Of a stretch of DNA of 35,400 nt, positions 9,391 through 17,692 are shown piece by piece. Every line of letters starts with the position of its first letter. The stretch's first letter is position 1. The notes below the pieces were generated by a model that saw nothing but the letters and a program-made list of their open reading frames with translations, was not told where the DNA came from and ran no database searches. Origin of the DNA: Candidatus Sumerlaeota bacterium (lineage in GTDB: Bacteria; Sumerlaeota; Sumerlaeia; MWCT01; JAUWMI01); the NCBI GenBank assembly GCA_030613245.1, contig JAUWMI010000044.1:1-35400 (forward strand), in the 5' to 3' direction. Both the position numbers and the translations under genes were made by a program.

Positions 9391-9851
9391 GATGGACGAG
9401 CAATTACAATTTTTGGGTGCCTGGAACGCATCCGGGAATTAATATTTTCAACTTCCGAATCGTCTAATTGATGACAAAGAACAATTCGTAAGAACTGCCA
9501 CGGAGACATCTGGCGCGTTAGCGATCATCAGATGGAATAGCCGTCGCGGAGTATGGATAAGAAAGACCGCGACAACAAGACCAGGTGTACCAAACTGTCC
9601 GCCCAGGCGCTCAGGATGGTCCGTATCGTGCAGCGCTCCCTGGACTCCTGTGCCGCTGGCCCCGATTCTTATCTTCTAACCCCCATAATCCCAGTTGTAT
9701 ACGCGAAAGCAAAAGAATCTGCTGGATTGGAATCAAAATTGCAAATAAGAAGTTGTGAACTTTAGAACTTTTTGAATGCTTCAGCTCCTAAAACGCTCTT
9801 ATCAGGCTTGGGCAAGGTCATTGAGGCGATTTACCCGCCATTGGCGCGGTG

Positions 9852-9894
9852 AATTTCGTTCACTTTAAGCCCTGAATGTAGACTGAACGAAATT
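9852..9894. repeat. 11 bp perfect inverted repeat with 21-base spacer
   Basis: AATTTCGTTCA at 9852-9862 is the exact reverse complement of TGAACGAAATT at 9884-9894. The spacer shows no obvious inner pairing. It could form a long-loop hairpin or be the two ends of a decayed short element. There is no gene nearby that would make it an obvious operator. Confidence 0.6.
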
Positions 9895-10216
9895 GCCAGA
9901 GCCATGGCTTTTCAGCTATGACGCCTTCGCCACATTGCTCTAAGGAGAAGCTGGCCTTTTTGGTTTTAGTCCGCCTCAAGGCGGGCTCAAATAAAGGCAT
10001 CGTGGATAGTCTGTGTATTTCAACGCCCTTCATATAGCACTCTTAAAGCTTTACCGCACCTGGAGCACTTGGGAAAAGTTCCAAAGTTCAGAATAAGTTG
10101 TGAAGTGAAAATCATCTGCGCCAATGCGGGGTTTATCAATCAAACGCCACTCAAGGCGCTGTGCTAGTAATTGTTATCTTTTCCCTCATTCGTACCCAAT
10201 TGTTATCCATTTTTGC

Positions 10217-10244
10217 GTAGGGGCACGCCGCAGCGTGCCCCTAC
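10217..10244. repeat. GTAG-footed palindrome (perfect 12 bp stem)
   Basis: GTAGGGGCACGC and its exact complement GCGTGCCCCTAC flank a 4-base CGCA loop. It is nearly the same as the copy at 744-771 and shares its ends with the copies at 19995, 24249 and 27718. Confidence 0.85.
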
Positions 10245-10254
10245 AATTGTTTTA

Positions 10255-10283
10255 CCTGTGTCCATCTGCGTTTATCTGTGGTT
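10255..10283 (-). repeat. CACAGATAAACGCAGATG-type dispersed motif
   Basis: Read on the minus strand, this is AACCACAGAT, AAACGCAGAT, GGACACAGG: imperfect ~10-base units built on CAGAT. I recall similar stretches in intergenic DNA of many environmental bacteria, but have no search to back this. It directly follows the GTAG palindrome. Function unknown. Confidence 0.4.
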
Positions 10284-10361
10284 AGTTAGTGTTGCAACCG
10301 CAGATGTCATTTCTCACCCTGCAGTTCCTAGAACGAAAAGTGGCGATAGTGTGAAGCTTTA

Positions 10362-10829
10362 TTACCTGCGGGTGACATCATGCCCGAGCTGCCGGAGAGC
10401 TTCGTAGAGAACAATGGCGACGGTGGTGGCGAGGTTCAGGCTGCGGACAGCTGGGTTGAGGATCGGCACGCGAATGGTGCGCTCGCTGTTCGCTTCAAGC
10501 AATGCAGCGGGCAAGCCATGGGTCTCGCTGCCGAAGACGAGGAAGTCGTCAGGAGAATAGCGCACGTCGCTGTAAAGAAGCGCGCCCTGCTTGGTTGCAA
10601 AATAGAACGTATGGTTTGGATGCGTCTCTGTGAGCTCATCAAACGAGCGATGGACGTGCATGTTGACATGCTCCCAGTAGTCAAGCCCGGCACGGCGCAG
10701 AGCTCGATTGTCCAGGCGAAATCCGAGCGGCCTCACAAGATGCAACTCAGTAGCCGTTGCAGCGCACAACCGCGCTACATTCCCTGTATTCTGTGGAATT
10801 CGCGGCGCCACCAGAACGACGTGTAACAA
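10362..10829 (-). CDS. trmL: tRNA (cytidine(34)-2'-O)-methyltransferase, SpoU/TrmH family
   Basis: The 155-residue product has the short single-domain form of TrmL (YibK/CspR), which methylates the 2'-O of the wobble base C34 or cmnm5U34 in leucine tRNAs using SAM. The knotted SPOUT motifs are all visible: NTGNVARLCAA near residues 14-24, FGSETHGLP at 99-107, and the motif 3 helix around VRSLNLATTVAIVLYEAL at 128-145. The start is TTG at 10829-10827, supported by AAAGGAG seven bases upstream and by the conserved first residues (VVLVAPRIPQNTGN); no ATG fits the conserved N-terminus. The gene stands alone, in a repeat-rich region, convergent with the giant surface gene. Length and motifs are complete. 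Confidence 0.93.
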   Translation of the reverse strand: MLHVVLVAPRIPQNTGNVARLCAATATELHLVRPLGFRLDNRALRRAGLDYWEHVNMHVHRSFDELTETHPNHTFYFATKQGALLYSDVRYSPDDFLVFGSETHGLPAALLEANSERTIRVPILNPAVRSLNLATTVAIVLYEALRQLGHDVTRR

Positions 10830-11358
10830 TGCAGCACTCCTTTGAAATCAAAACATAGGGCAACAAGGATGCGAAGTAGACCTGGATGGCTTGATATTCC
10901 TTTGCGGCCCTAAAGGTTGCAACAGAAAAAGATCCGTATTCAAGCTGGAGCCAAGCATGGTTTGAGTTTTCCAAATTATCGGATTGTGATTTTGCGGCTC
11001 ACCACGGTGGAAAGCGGAACCTACCAGGCTTTGGTCTTTGATATTGGGCAAGTTACACCGCATGAACTCCCCGGCATGATTGTTGCACTAACATTATACA
11101 GCGCGTCAGCATTACATGCGATTTATGCTGGTGCAGCTGACTTGGGGAGAAATAAAGGAATGGTGAAGCTTAGCCTTACGTTTCACTGCCACCCGCAGGT
11201 GCCGCCATTGAAGCACGATGACAGCGAGAGCAGACATCCCTTGAGTGATGAGCCAGCTCGCGGTAGTGATCAGCGCTCTGGCACAGGTGGCAAACGAAAA
11301 CAAAACAAAAACCGCGGTGCACGTCCGCGGCGTCAATAAGTAACCCCTTTCGTATTTC

Positions 11359-11402
11359 TTCTCTCTTTCGCCAGGAGAGAATAGGGTAGAGGGTGGGGGC
11401 GG
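11359..11402 (-). repeat. CTCTCC-hairpin dispersed repeat, copy 1
   Basis: On the minus strand this reads CCCCCACCCTCTACCC, then a CTCTC(C)...GAGAG hairpin. It resembles the + strand copy at 24006-24042 (CCCCCTCACC, then TTCTCCC-GCAA-GGGGAGAG). The conserved part is the C-rich lead and the purine/pyrimidine hairpin. Confidence 0.55.
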
Positions 11403-11764
11403 AACGACCCAGCAATTGGGCGCGAAGCAAAACGGAACGCTGTATTTTGCCCAGGACAGGTTTCAATTGCGCACGCTGCCCCTTTCGACCTGCTGTGCAT
11501 CACCTGCGCAGACTACGCTTTCCTTCGCCCCCACCTCTGCCCAAATGCCTTCCTGCCTGATTAAGCCAATCCAAATTTAAATGTTATTGCGTAGGGTGAG
11601 CCGGTTTTGCTACCTTTGAGACAATGAATGTTTCTTATTTTGGGCAGGGAGCAGATAAAGCACTTCTTGCTCCTGGGCTTTGTTTGCGCGGAGGTATGCC
11701 TGCGCCAGTTTCGAGGCAAATGGGTTATTCTCTATTCTTATCCCAAGGGATAATACCAAAGGCT

Positions 11765-11795
11765 GCACCTTAGAGGTGCCTGATTTCTCAGGCAC
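11765..11795. repeat. Overlapping alternative hairpins upstream of the YyaL-like gene
   Basis: GCACCT-tag-AGGTGC (11765-11779) and GTGCCTGA-tttc-TCAGGCAC (11776-11795) share bases, so only one can form at a time. The second hairpin, on the minus strand, reads CCTGAGAAATCAGGC and differs by one base from the terminator-like hairpin at 850-864. No T-run follows on either strand. It may be a dispersed repeat or a switch in the leader of the gene starting ~85 bp downstream. Confidence 0.5.
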
Positions 11796-11880
11796 GCTGA
11801 AGAAGTAAAAAAACAGCTATCGGCTTTGCAGAAAAAGTCCCGATGTCCGGTTTCGATAATTTAACCTGGATCATCTCAAA

Positions 11881-14097
11881 ATGAGATATTTCACTTACTT
11901 AATGCTTATATTGGGCGGCCTTGTATTCATAAACTGTGATCATCGACCTAGCGCTGAAAAAACTGAGGAAGATAAAGTCATGGGAACTTCTCATCAAAAT
12001 ATGGACGAGAGGAAGCCAAATCGGTTGATAAAGGAAAAGAGTCCGTACTTGTTGCAGCATGCGTATAATCCAGTGGATTGGTATCCGTGGAGGAAAGAGG
12101 CGTTTGAAAAGGCAAAGAAAGAAAACAAGCCAATATTTCTTTCCATCGGCTACTCAACTTGCCACTGGTGTCACGTTATGGAGACGGAATCCTTTGAGGA
12201 TCAGGAAGTTGCACGATTGATGAATGAAGCCTTTATCTGCATCAAGGTGGATAGAGAAGAAAGACCCGACATTGACGGTATCTATATGACCGTGTGTCAG
12301 CTAATGACAGGGAGCGGTGGCTGGCCCCTCACCATCATTATGACTCCCGATAAAAAGCCTTTCTTTGCCGCTACGTATATTCCCAAAGAGAGCAGGTTTG
12401 GGCAGCCGGGGATGAAGGAGTTGATTCCTCAGATCGAAAAGATGTGGAAGTCGGAGAGGGAGCGGCTGGAAAATATTGGCGCAGAGTTGACTTCGGCCCT
12501 TAAGGAAAGACCGGTAGATGTATCAGGCCCCGAGCCTGGCGAGGATGCTCTCCATAAGGCTTATAAAGAGCTTGCTGCTGCTTTTGACGAGCACCACGGC
12601 GGATTCGGCGGTGCGCCGAAATTTCCCTCACCTCACAATCTCTTTTTTCTGCTTCGCTACTGGAAGCGCACCGGCGATCAAAAGCCTCTCTCAATGGTGG
12701 AGAAAACTCTTAGTTCAATGCGGCTTGGTGGCGTCTACGACCATATAGGCTTTGGCTTTCATCGTTACTCTACTGATGAGCGCTGGCTTTTGCCCCATTT
12801 TGAAAAGATGCTCTATGACCAGGCAATGCTGGTAATGGCTTACACTGAGACGTATCAGGCGACGGGGAAAGAAGCATACAAACAGACGGCGCGCGAGATT
12901 CTCACTTATGTATTGCGCGATATGACTGCTCCTGAGGGCAGCTTTCATTCCGCTGAGGATGCTGATAGCGAAGGCGAGGAGGGGAAATTTTATCTGTGGA
13001 ATGAAAAAGAAATTCGGAAAGTGCTTACAGCTGAGGAAGCAGAACTGGTGATAAAAATCTTCAACGTCGAAAAGGCGGGTAATTTTACCGAGGAGGCAAC
13101 GCGCACAAAAACGGGCAGGAATATTTTGCACTTGCAAGAGCCCATCCCTGAACTTGCCAAGGAGCTCAAAATCCCACCTGAGAAGCTCAAGCAGATGTTA
13201 GAAAAAGCAAGACAAAAGCTGTTCGCCGTCCGAGAAAAGCGCGTGCATCCTGATAAGGACGACAAGATTTTAACCGATTGGAATGGCTTGATGATTGCAG
13301 CAATGGCGAAGGCTGCCCGCGTATTTGGTGAAGAGAAATTCGAAGCAGCAGCCAGGAAAGCAGCAGATTTCATGCTTACCAGAATGCGTAATGCAAACAG
13401 GCAGCTTTTTCATCGCTTTCGGGATGGTGATGCGGCAATCACCGGTTTTCTGGATGACTACGCATTTCTTATCTGGGGCTTAATCGAGCTGTATGAAACG
13501 ACTTTTGAAGTGAAATACCTGGAGGCTGCGAACGAATTGAATAAATTGATGATTGAGCTGTTCTGGGATGATGAGGGTGGTGCTTTTTACTTTACCGCCG
13601 ATAATGCAGAGAAACTTTTGGTGCGAAAAAAAGATTTTTATGATGGTGCGTATCCGTCGGGCAATTCGGTCGCAATGTTTAACCTCCTGCGCCTTGGTCG
13701 TATGACGGCCAATACTGAATATGACAAGAAAGCCGCGCGTCTTAATCGCGCCTTTTCCCCGATGATCTCCAGGGTCCCCATAGCCTGTACTCAGCAACTG
13801 GTTGCCCTGGATTTTGCTATCGGCCCCTCATACGAAGTGGTTGTCGTTGGTAACTTCAAGGCAGCCGACACCAGAGCAATGCTCAGTGCGCTGAGAAGCA
13901 CGTTTATCCCTAATAAGGTGCTGCTATTCCGTCCGGCTGCAGAGGAATCTCCCGCAATTGCGCGCCTAGCCGAATTTACCTACTATCTATCAAGCCAGAA
14001 AGGCAAAGCCACCGCCTACGTGTGTCGCAATTATGTATGTAATCTCCCCACCACAGATATTAACAAAATGCTGGAATTATTAAACGTCCCTGAGTAA
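11881..14097 (+). CDS. YyaL/SPATA20 family thioredoxin-domain protein (DUF255) with lipoprotein-like leader
   Basis: The 738-residue product has the family's two parts. The first is a thioredoxin-like domain (~46-205) with the hallmark [24 protein letters not shown]-type start and the redox-type motif C94-H-W-C97-H. The second is an alpha/alpha six-hairpin (AGE-like) region (~215-620), with HKFPSPHN-like and [12 protein letters not shown] stretches. The cellular role of this family is not firmly known. Residues 1-19 ([19 protein letters not shown]) look like a signal peptide ending in a near-lipobox, though Asn before Cys is unusual; many family members lack such a leader and are cytoplasmic. 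A weak ribosome site precedes the ATG at 11881. The ATG at 11980, with GAGGA upstream, would give the usual leaderless form and is the main alternative. The gene is monocistronic by context. Confidence 0.88.
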   Translation: MRYFTYLMLILGGLVFINCDHRPSAEKTEEDKVMGTSHQNMDERKPNRLIKEKSPYLLQHAYNPVDWYPWRKEAFEKAKKENKPIFLSIGYSTCHWCHVMETESFEDQEVARLMNEAFICIKVDREERPDIDGIYMTVCQLMTGSGGWPLTIIMTPDKKPFFAATYIPKESRFGQPGMKELIPQIEKMWKSERERLENIGAELTSALKERPVDVSGPEPGEDALHKAYKELAAAFDEHHGGFGGAPKFPSPHNLFFLLRYWKRTGDQKPLSMVEKTLSSMRLGGVYDHIGFGFHRYSTDERWLLPHFEKMLYDQAMLVMAYTETYQATGKEAYKQTAREILTYVLRDMTAPEGSFHSAEDADSEGEEGKFYLWNEKEIRKVLTAEEAELVIKIFNVEKAGNFTEEATRTKTGRNILHLQEPIPELAKELKIPPEKLKQMLEKARQKLFAVREKRVHPDKDDKILTDWNGLMIAAMAKAARVFGEEKFEAAARKAADFMLTRMRNANRQLFHRFRDGDAAITGFLDDYAFLIWGLIELYETTFEVKYLEAANELNKLMIELFWDDEGGAFYFTADNAEKLLVRKKDFYDGAYPSGNSVAMFNLLRLGRMTANTEYDKKAARLNRAFSPMISRVPIACTQQLVALDFAIGPSYEVVVVGNFKAADTRAMLSALRSTFIPNKVLLFRPAAEESPAIARLAEFTYYLSSQKGKATAYVCRNYVCNLPTTDINKMLELLNVPE

Positions 14098-14207
14098 AAA
14101 AAGCACGCGATTTTTCCTTAGGAACGGGGGTAACAATTTTAATTGCAAGATAGGTGATGGACGATTAGCGTATTCTGATTATTGGAAATTTCGGATCTAC
14201 CCTACTA

Positions 14208-14362
14208 TTTCGAAGTGCGGTAGCGGAACGCAGTGAAGCAACCGCCTACCCGCCTTAGGCGGGCTTTGTTAGTCGCGGGCTTCGATTACGAGAAAAGCCG
14301 AAGCTGCGCTTCGGCGTATGAAAGCGCAAGCTATGCTATTGCGTCGCTTGCGCACTCCAAAG
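14208..14362. repeat. RAYT-associated palindromic element, copy A
   Basis: About 155 bp with inverted ends (AAGTGCGGTAGCG... and ...CGCACTCCAAAGA). Inside are a GCGGTAGCG...CAACCGC hairpin, CCCGCC-TTA-GGCGGG, GCCGAAGC-TGC-GCTTCGGC and GCGCAAGC...GCTTGCGC stems. It is organised like copies B and C and lies 167 bp upstream of the transposase start. Confidence 0.75.
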
Positions 14363-14391
14363 ATAATTATAGGTAACCTATGACTCTTAAG

Positions 14392-14520
14392 CTTTGGAGT
14401 GCGGCAGCGAAACGTAGTGTAGCTACCGCTTTGCATAACATAAGCGCAAGCTTATGCAATCATCATTTATGCTTACAAAAGTGAAAGCGCCCGGATAATC
14501 TATCCGAACGCACTCCAAAA
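14392..14520. repeat. RAYT-associated palindromic element, copy B (upstream boundary of the transposase)
   Basis: About 129 bp, from CTTTGGAGTGCGG to CGCACTCCAAAA, so the ends form a near-perfect 12 bp inverted repeat. The inner hairpin GCGGCAGCG...TAGCTACCGC and a GAAAGCG box before the right end match copy C. It stops 8 bases before the transposase ATG, and its right edge abuts the ribosome binding site (AAGG). Confidence 0.8.
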
Positions 14521-14528
14521 GGTAAAGT

Positions 14529-15074
14529 ATGTCAGAAAAGGATAAAAGTGGGTGGCATCATAGCCCAATGCACGTTTTTGTACCAAGCTCAACTTATATG
14601 GTTACGGGAGGAACATATAAGAAACAGCCCTTCTTTCAAGGAGAAAGACGACTTAGTTTTCTCCTTGAACAACTATTTCTGTGTGCGAAAAGATACACCT
14701 GGCAGTTGCAGGCTTGGTGCATATTACCTAATCATTACCATTTTATTAGCATGGCGCCAGCAGAAGTTGCCAGGCTATCTGATTTTGTGAGAGATTTTCA
14801 TTCCCGCACCGCATTGTATGTGAATGAATTAGATGGAACACCATCGCGCAAGGTCTGGTTTCAATACTGGGATACATGTATTACATTTGAGAAAAGTTAT
14901 TATGCTCGATTAAATTATGTTCATAATAATGCAGTGAAACATCAAATAGCAAACGTTGCTACCGAGTATCCTTTCTGTTCGGCTCGCTGGTTTGAACAAA
15001 ATGTTGAGTCTTCTTTTTATCGCATGGCTAGTTCGTTTAAATACGATAAATTGAACGTGGTCGATGATTTTTGA
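14529..15074 (+). CDS. REP-associated tyrosine transposase (RAYT, Y1/HUH family)
   Basis: The 181-residue product belongs to the IS200-like Y1 transposases of the REP-associated group. These single-strand DNA nucleases/ligases recognise hairpins and are thought to spread REP repeats. The HUH metal-binding pair is in WCILPNHYHFI (H69, H71), and the likely catalytic tyrosine is Y130 in NYVHNNAVKH, the usual RAYT signature. Length is typical and the frame is intact, so the enzyme may be active. The ATG at 14529 has AAGG six bases upstream, right at the edge of palindromic copy B. Palindromic copies A, B and C around the gene are its most probable substrates. Base composition (AT-rich) differs from the surrounding repeats. 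No second open reading frame (no tnpB) is present. Confidence 0.93.
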   Translation: MSEKDKSGWHHSPMHVFVPSSTYMVTGGTYKKQPFFQGERRLSFLLEQLFLCAKRYTWQLQAWCILPNHYHFISMAPAEVARLSDFVRDFHSRTALYVNELDGTPSRKVWFQYWDTCITFEKSYYARLNYVHNNAVKHQIANVATEYPFCSARWFEQNVESSFYRMASSFKYDKLNVVDDF

Positions 15075-15075
15075 C

Positions 15076-15220
15076 TTTTGGATTGCGGTAGCGGGGCGTA
15101 ATATAGCTACCGCTTTCCCGCTATAGGCGGACCTTATTACTCGTAAGCGAAGCTTACGAGAGAAGCCGCAGCTGCGCTTCGGCCTATGAAAGCGTCCGCC
15201 TTAGCGAACGCACTCCGAAA
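15076..15220. repeat. RAYT-associated palindromic element, copy C (downstream boundary of the transposase)
   Basis: About 145 bp, from TTTTGGATTGCGGTAGCG to GAACGCACTCCGAAA, with near-inverted ends. Inside are GCGGTAGCG...TAGCTACCGC, CTCGTAAGC-GAA-GCTTACGAG and GAAGCCGCAGC-GCTTCGGC stems. It begins 1 base after the transposase stop codon and could act as its terminator. Confidence 0.8.
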
Positions 15221-15270
15221 ATAATTGTAGTAGCCAAAGCGCTTGGAGAAAATGTAAAGGAAGGTGAGTG

Positions 15271-16596
15271 ATGGATCCGGTTTTGCTCTCCCGTATACAG
15301 TTTGGGCTCGTGGCAGGCTTCCACTTTATCTTCCCTCCCACAACCTTTGGACTAACATTTGTCATACTAATTCTCGAAACTCTCTACCTCAAACATAATA
15401 AAGAGCTGTATAAGAGACTCTCCAGCTTCCTGATAAGGATTCTGGGACTGGTTTTTGTCTTAGGTGTTGCCACTGGAATCGTACTGGAATTTGCCTTCGG
15501 CAACAATTGGTCTGAGTATTCCCGGTTCGTTGGCGACATTTTCGGCGCACCTCTGGCCGCAGAGGGAATCTTTGCGTTTTTCCTTGAATCAGTGTTCCTC
15601 GGCGTACTTTTGTTTGGCAGAAATCGTGTCTCCAAGAAAGCCTACTGGGTTGCAGCATTTATGGTGTTCTTTGGGGCTCACCTCTCAGGCTTATGGATAC
15701 TCATAGCCAATTCCTGGATGCAGACGCCTGCGGGTTTCAAGATTGAAGGCGGCAGGGCTATCCTTACCAACTTTTTTCAGGCAGCCATCAATCACTCCAC
15801 TATTATTCGCTTCATTCATACTGTAATTGCTGGCTGGATAACCGGCTCGCTTCTTGTCGCAGGAATAAGTGCCTGGTATTTGCTCAAAAACCGCCACATA
15901 GAATATGCAAAAACTCTGCTCAGAATCGCACTGATTATTTTTATACCCGCTGCCGTCATTCAGCTTTTTACCGGACATGCCCATTCCGTGCAGGTAGCAA
16001 AAACCCAGCCCGAAAAAATGGCTGCCTACGAAGCACTCTGGGAAACCAAAGCAGGTGCGCCTCTCGCCATTTTTGGCATTCCAGATGCACGCGCACAAAA
16101 GACGTACTTCTATATCGGAATTCCTAAAATGTTGAGTTTTCTCGTGCACTTCGACCCCAACGCGGAGATAAAGGGACTTAACGCATTTCCTGAAGATGAG
16201 CGGCCGCCGGTTTTTCTGCCTTTTGTCTCTTATCACATCATGATCTGTCTTGGGATGTTGTTTATTATTATTGCTCTGGCAGGTTCATATCTGGCCTTAA
16301 GGAAAAAACTATGGGATTCAAAATGGTATCTGAGAGTGCTGCTCTATTCCATCCCACTCCCCTATTTAGCCAATGAGTTTGGCTGGATAGGGACGGAGGT
16401 AGGGAGACAACCCTGGGCAGTTTATCGGGTGCTCAGGACCGCGGACGCCGCTTCGGTCGTGGTTCCCGCAGGTCAAATTCTCTTCACCCTGATCATGTTT
16501 GGACTTATTTACACGTTCCTCTTCGTAATATTTCTTCGCGTATTGATCAAATTCGTGAGACAGGGGCCTGAAGTAGACATCGCCACGGGATACTGA
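15271..16596 (+). CDS. cydA: Cytochrome bd ubiquinol oxidase subunit I
   Basis: CydA carries the haems of the bd-type terminal oxidase, which oxidises quinol and reduces oxygen in the inner membrane. The 441-residue product keeps the key residues: H18 in QFGLVAGFHF (haem b595/d ligand), the Glu pair eight apart in LAAEGIFAFFLES, the His in RFIHTVIAGW (haem b558), a Met in YHIMICLGM and the GRQPW motif. About nine membrane helices are seen. At 441 residues against ~520 in E. coli it has the short quinol-binding loop and a short C-terminus. The ATG at 15271 is preferred, with GGAAGG six bases upstream; the adjacent GTG at 15268 is possible. cydB follows after 38 bp, and the two form an operon. 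Confidence 0.96.
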   Translation: MDPVLLSRIQFGLVAGFHFIFPPTTFGLTFVILILETLYLKHNKELYKRLSSFLIRILGLVFVLGVATGIVLEFAFGNNWSEYSRFVGDIFGAPLAAEGIFAFFLESVFLGVLLFGRNRVSKKAYWVAAFMVFFGAHLSGLWILIANSWMQTPAGFKIEGGRAILTNFFQAAINHSTIIRFIHTVIAGWITGSLLVAGISAWYLLKNRHIEYAKTLLRIALIIFIPAAVIQLFTGHAHSVQVAKTQPEKMAAYEALWETKAGAPLAIFGIPDARAQKTYFYIGIPKMLSFLVHFDPNAEIKGLNAFPEDERPPVFLPFVSYHIMICLGMLFIIIALAGSYLALRKKLWDSKWYLRVLLYSIPLPYLANEFGWIGTEVGRQPWAVYRVLRTADAASVVVPAGQILFTLIMFGLIYTFLFVIFLRVLIKFVRQGPEVDIATGY

Positions 16597-16634
16597 ATAA
16601 TGGAATTAACAGGGACTAAAAACGGAGGCTGACG

Positions 16635-17648
16635 ATGGAGACCTGGGACGTCCTGCGCACTGTATGGTATTTAATCCTCGGCGGGCTTCTGGTCGGCTAT
16701 TCCATACTCGATGGATTTGACTTGGGAATCGGCGTACTTATGCGGTTTCTCGGGAAGAAAGAGGAAGAGAAAAGGGTTCTCTTCCGCGCCATAGGGCCTT
16801 TCTGGGATGGCAATGAAGTGTGGTTAGTAACTGGTGGAGCTGCACTTTTTGCTGCCTTCCCCCACGCCTATGCGACAGTGTTCAGTGGTTTCTATCTTGC
16901 TTTGATGCTGGTGCTGTTCGCTCTTATCTTCCGCGCAGTTTCTATTGAGTTCTGGGCTCATGATGAAAAGCGCCGCCAGCTCTGGGAATGGGCATTTATC
17001 ATTGGCAGTTTCCTTCCCTCTCTTCTCTATGGGGTGGCTCTTGGCAATGTAATAGTAGGAGTTCCGCTTAATGACAAAATGGATTTTACCGGTACTTTCT
17101 TTACGCTGCTTCGTCCCTATCCTCTGGTGATCGGAGTATTCGGTCTGGTTGCCATTCTCTTGCAGGGTGCATCCTATGCAGCTATGAAATGCGATGGAGA
17201 TATCAGGGAAAGGGCAAGGAAAATTATGAGGGTGCTCTGGGTTTTGTTTATAGTGCTGCTAATAATCTCATTTATCTTCACCGCCTTCCACCTGCCCGGA
17301 GCTCTAAAAAGTCCATTCGCCTGGCTGGCCTGTCTTGTGATATTATTTGCCCTGGTAATGCTTAAAATAGCAGCGGGGATGGGCAAGGACATAAAGGCGT
17401 TTTATATGTCTTCCCTTGCCTTTCTGGGACTTTGGGGGATTGTGGGTGCCATTCACTATCCCAATCTGGTCAAGGCAAGCAACGACCCTGCTCTCAGTCT
17501 CACCATTTATAATGCTTCCTCAAGCACATTAACCCTAACTGTTATGCTGGTCATCGCTCTTATCGGCATGCCAGTTGTGATTGCCTATTCTGCGTATGTT
17601 TACAATATTTTTAAAGGCAAGGTAAGTCTGGAGGGAAAAGACTACTAA
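16635..17648 (+). CDS. cydB: Cytochrome bd ubiquinol oxidase subunit II
   Basis: CydB is the structural partner of CydA in the bd oxidase. The 337-residue polytopic protein has the family marks near the N-terminus: YSILDGFDLGIGVL (about residues 22-35), then AIGPFWDGNEVWLVTGGAALFAAFP. Length is usual. The ATG has GGAGG nine bases upstream. The gene lies 38 bp after cydA. No small CydX/CydS-type frame was seen after it: the next start is that of the M55 peptidase, 44 bp on. Oxygen use at high affinity or under stress is the usual role of this enzyme. Confidence 0.96.
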   Translation: METWDVLRTVWYLILGGLLVGYSILDGFDLGIGVLMRFLGKKEEEKRVLFRAIGPFWDGNEVWLVTGGAALFAAFPHAYATVFSGFYLALMLVLFALIFRAVSIEFWAHDEKRRQLWEWAFIIGSFLPSLLYGVALGNVIVGVPLNDKMDFTGTFFTLLRPYPLVIGVFGLVAILLQGASYAAMKCDGDIRERARKIMRVLWVLFIVLLIISFIFTAFHLPGALKSPFAWLACLVILFALVMLKIAAGMGKDIKAFYMSSLAFLGLWGIVGAIHYPNLVKASNDPALSLTIYNASSSTLTLTVMLVIALIGMPVVIAYSAYVYNIFKGKVSLEGKDY

Positions 17649-17692
17649 TATTAGGCGCATCACCTCAAAGAAGTACAAAGGAGTAACGGAAC

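Larger units (their letters stand above)
9391..10361. other. Gene-poor intergenic region (about 970 bp)
   Basis: No reading frame here looks real: short frames at 9553-9765 and 10171-10407 have no recognisable domain, and the second runs through repeats. The region holds an 11 bp inverted repeat at 9852-9894, a CCGCC-TCAA-GGCGG hairpin near 9971-9985, a GTAG-footed palindrome at 10217-10244 and a CAGAT-rich motif at 10255-10283. It lies between the end of the giant gene (+) and the end of trmL (-), so it is a convergent intergenic region. No convincing intrinsic terminator was seen. Confidence 0.6.
10830..11880. other. Gene-poor intergenic region (about 1050 bp)
   Basis: This divergent gap separates trmL (-) from the YyaL-like gene (+), so promoters for both should lie here, but none is clear. 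A frame at 10917-11339 (+, TTG start) and one at 11112-11336 (-, TTG start, hydrophobic) overlap each other, match nothing I recognise and are not called. The gap holds a repeat at 11359-11402 and paired hairpins at 11765-11795. The rest shows no structure I can name. Confidence 0.5.
14392..15220. mobile_element. Possible composite unit: RAYT gene enclosed by two palindromic elements
   Basis: Copies B and C lie within 8 bases of the start and 1 base of the stop of the transposase gene, in the same orientation. The whole unit could move together or mark where the transposase gene was captured. RAYTs usually sit next to their own REP repeats and mobilise these rather than themselves, so the alternative is simple co-location. 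Confidence 0.5.

Noticed and set aside
9553-9765. 70-codon + strand frame
   Set aside because: No domain, no ribosome site and no supportive context.
10171-10407. 78-codon + strand frame
   Set aside because: It is made by reading through the GTAG palindrome and the CAGAT motif, then into the antisense of trmL.
11112-11336. 74-codon hydrophobic frame on the - strand with AGGGG before a TTG
   Set aside because: The ribosome site is suggestive, but composition and lack of any known similarity do not support a gene; left open as a low-probability small membrane protein.
10917-11339. 140-codon frame on the + strand with TTG start
   Set aside because: No recognisable domain; the second half turns into a low-complexity basic tail; it overlaps an equally weak frame on the other strand.
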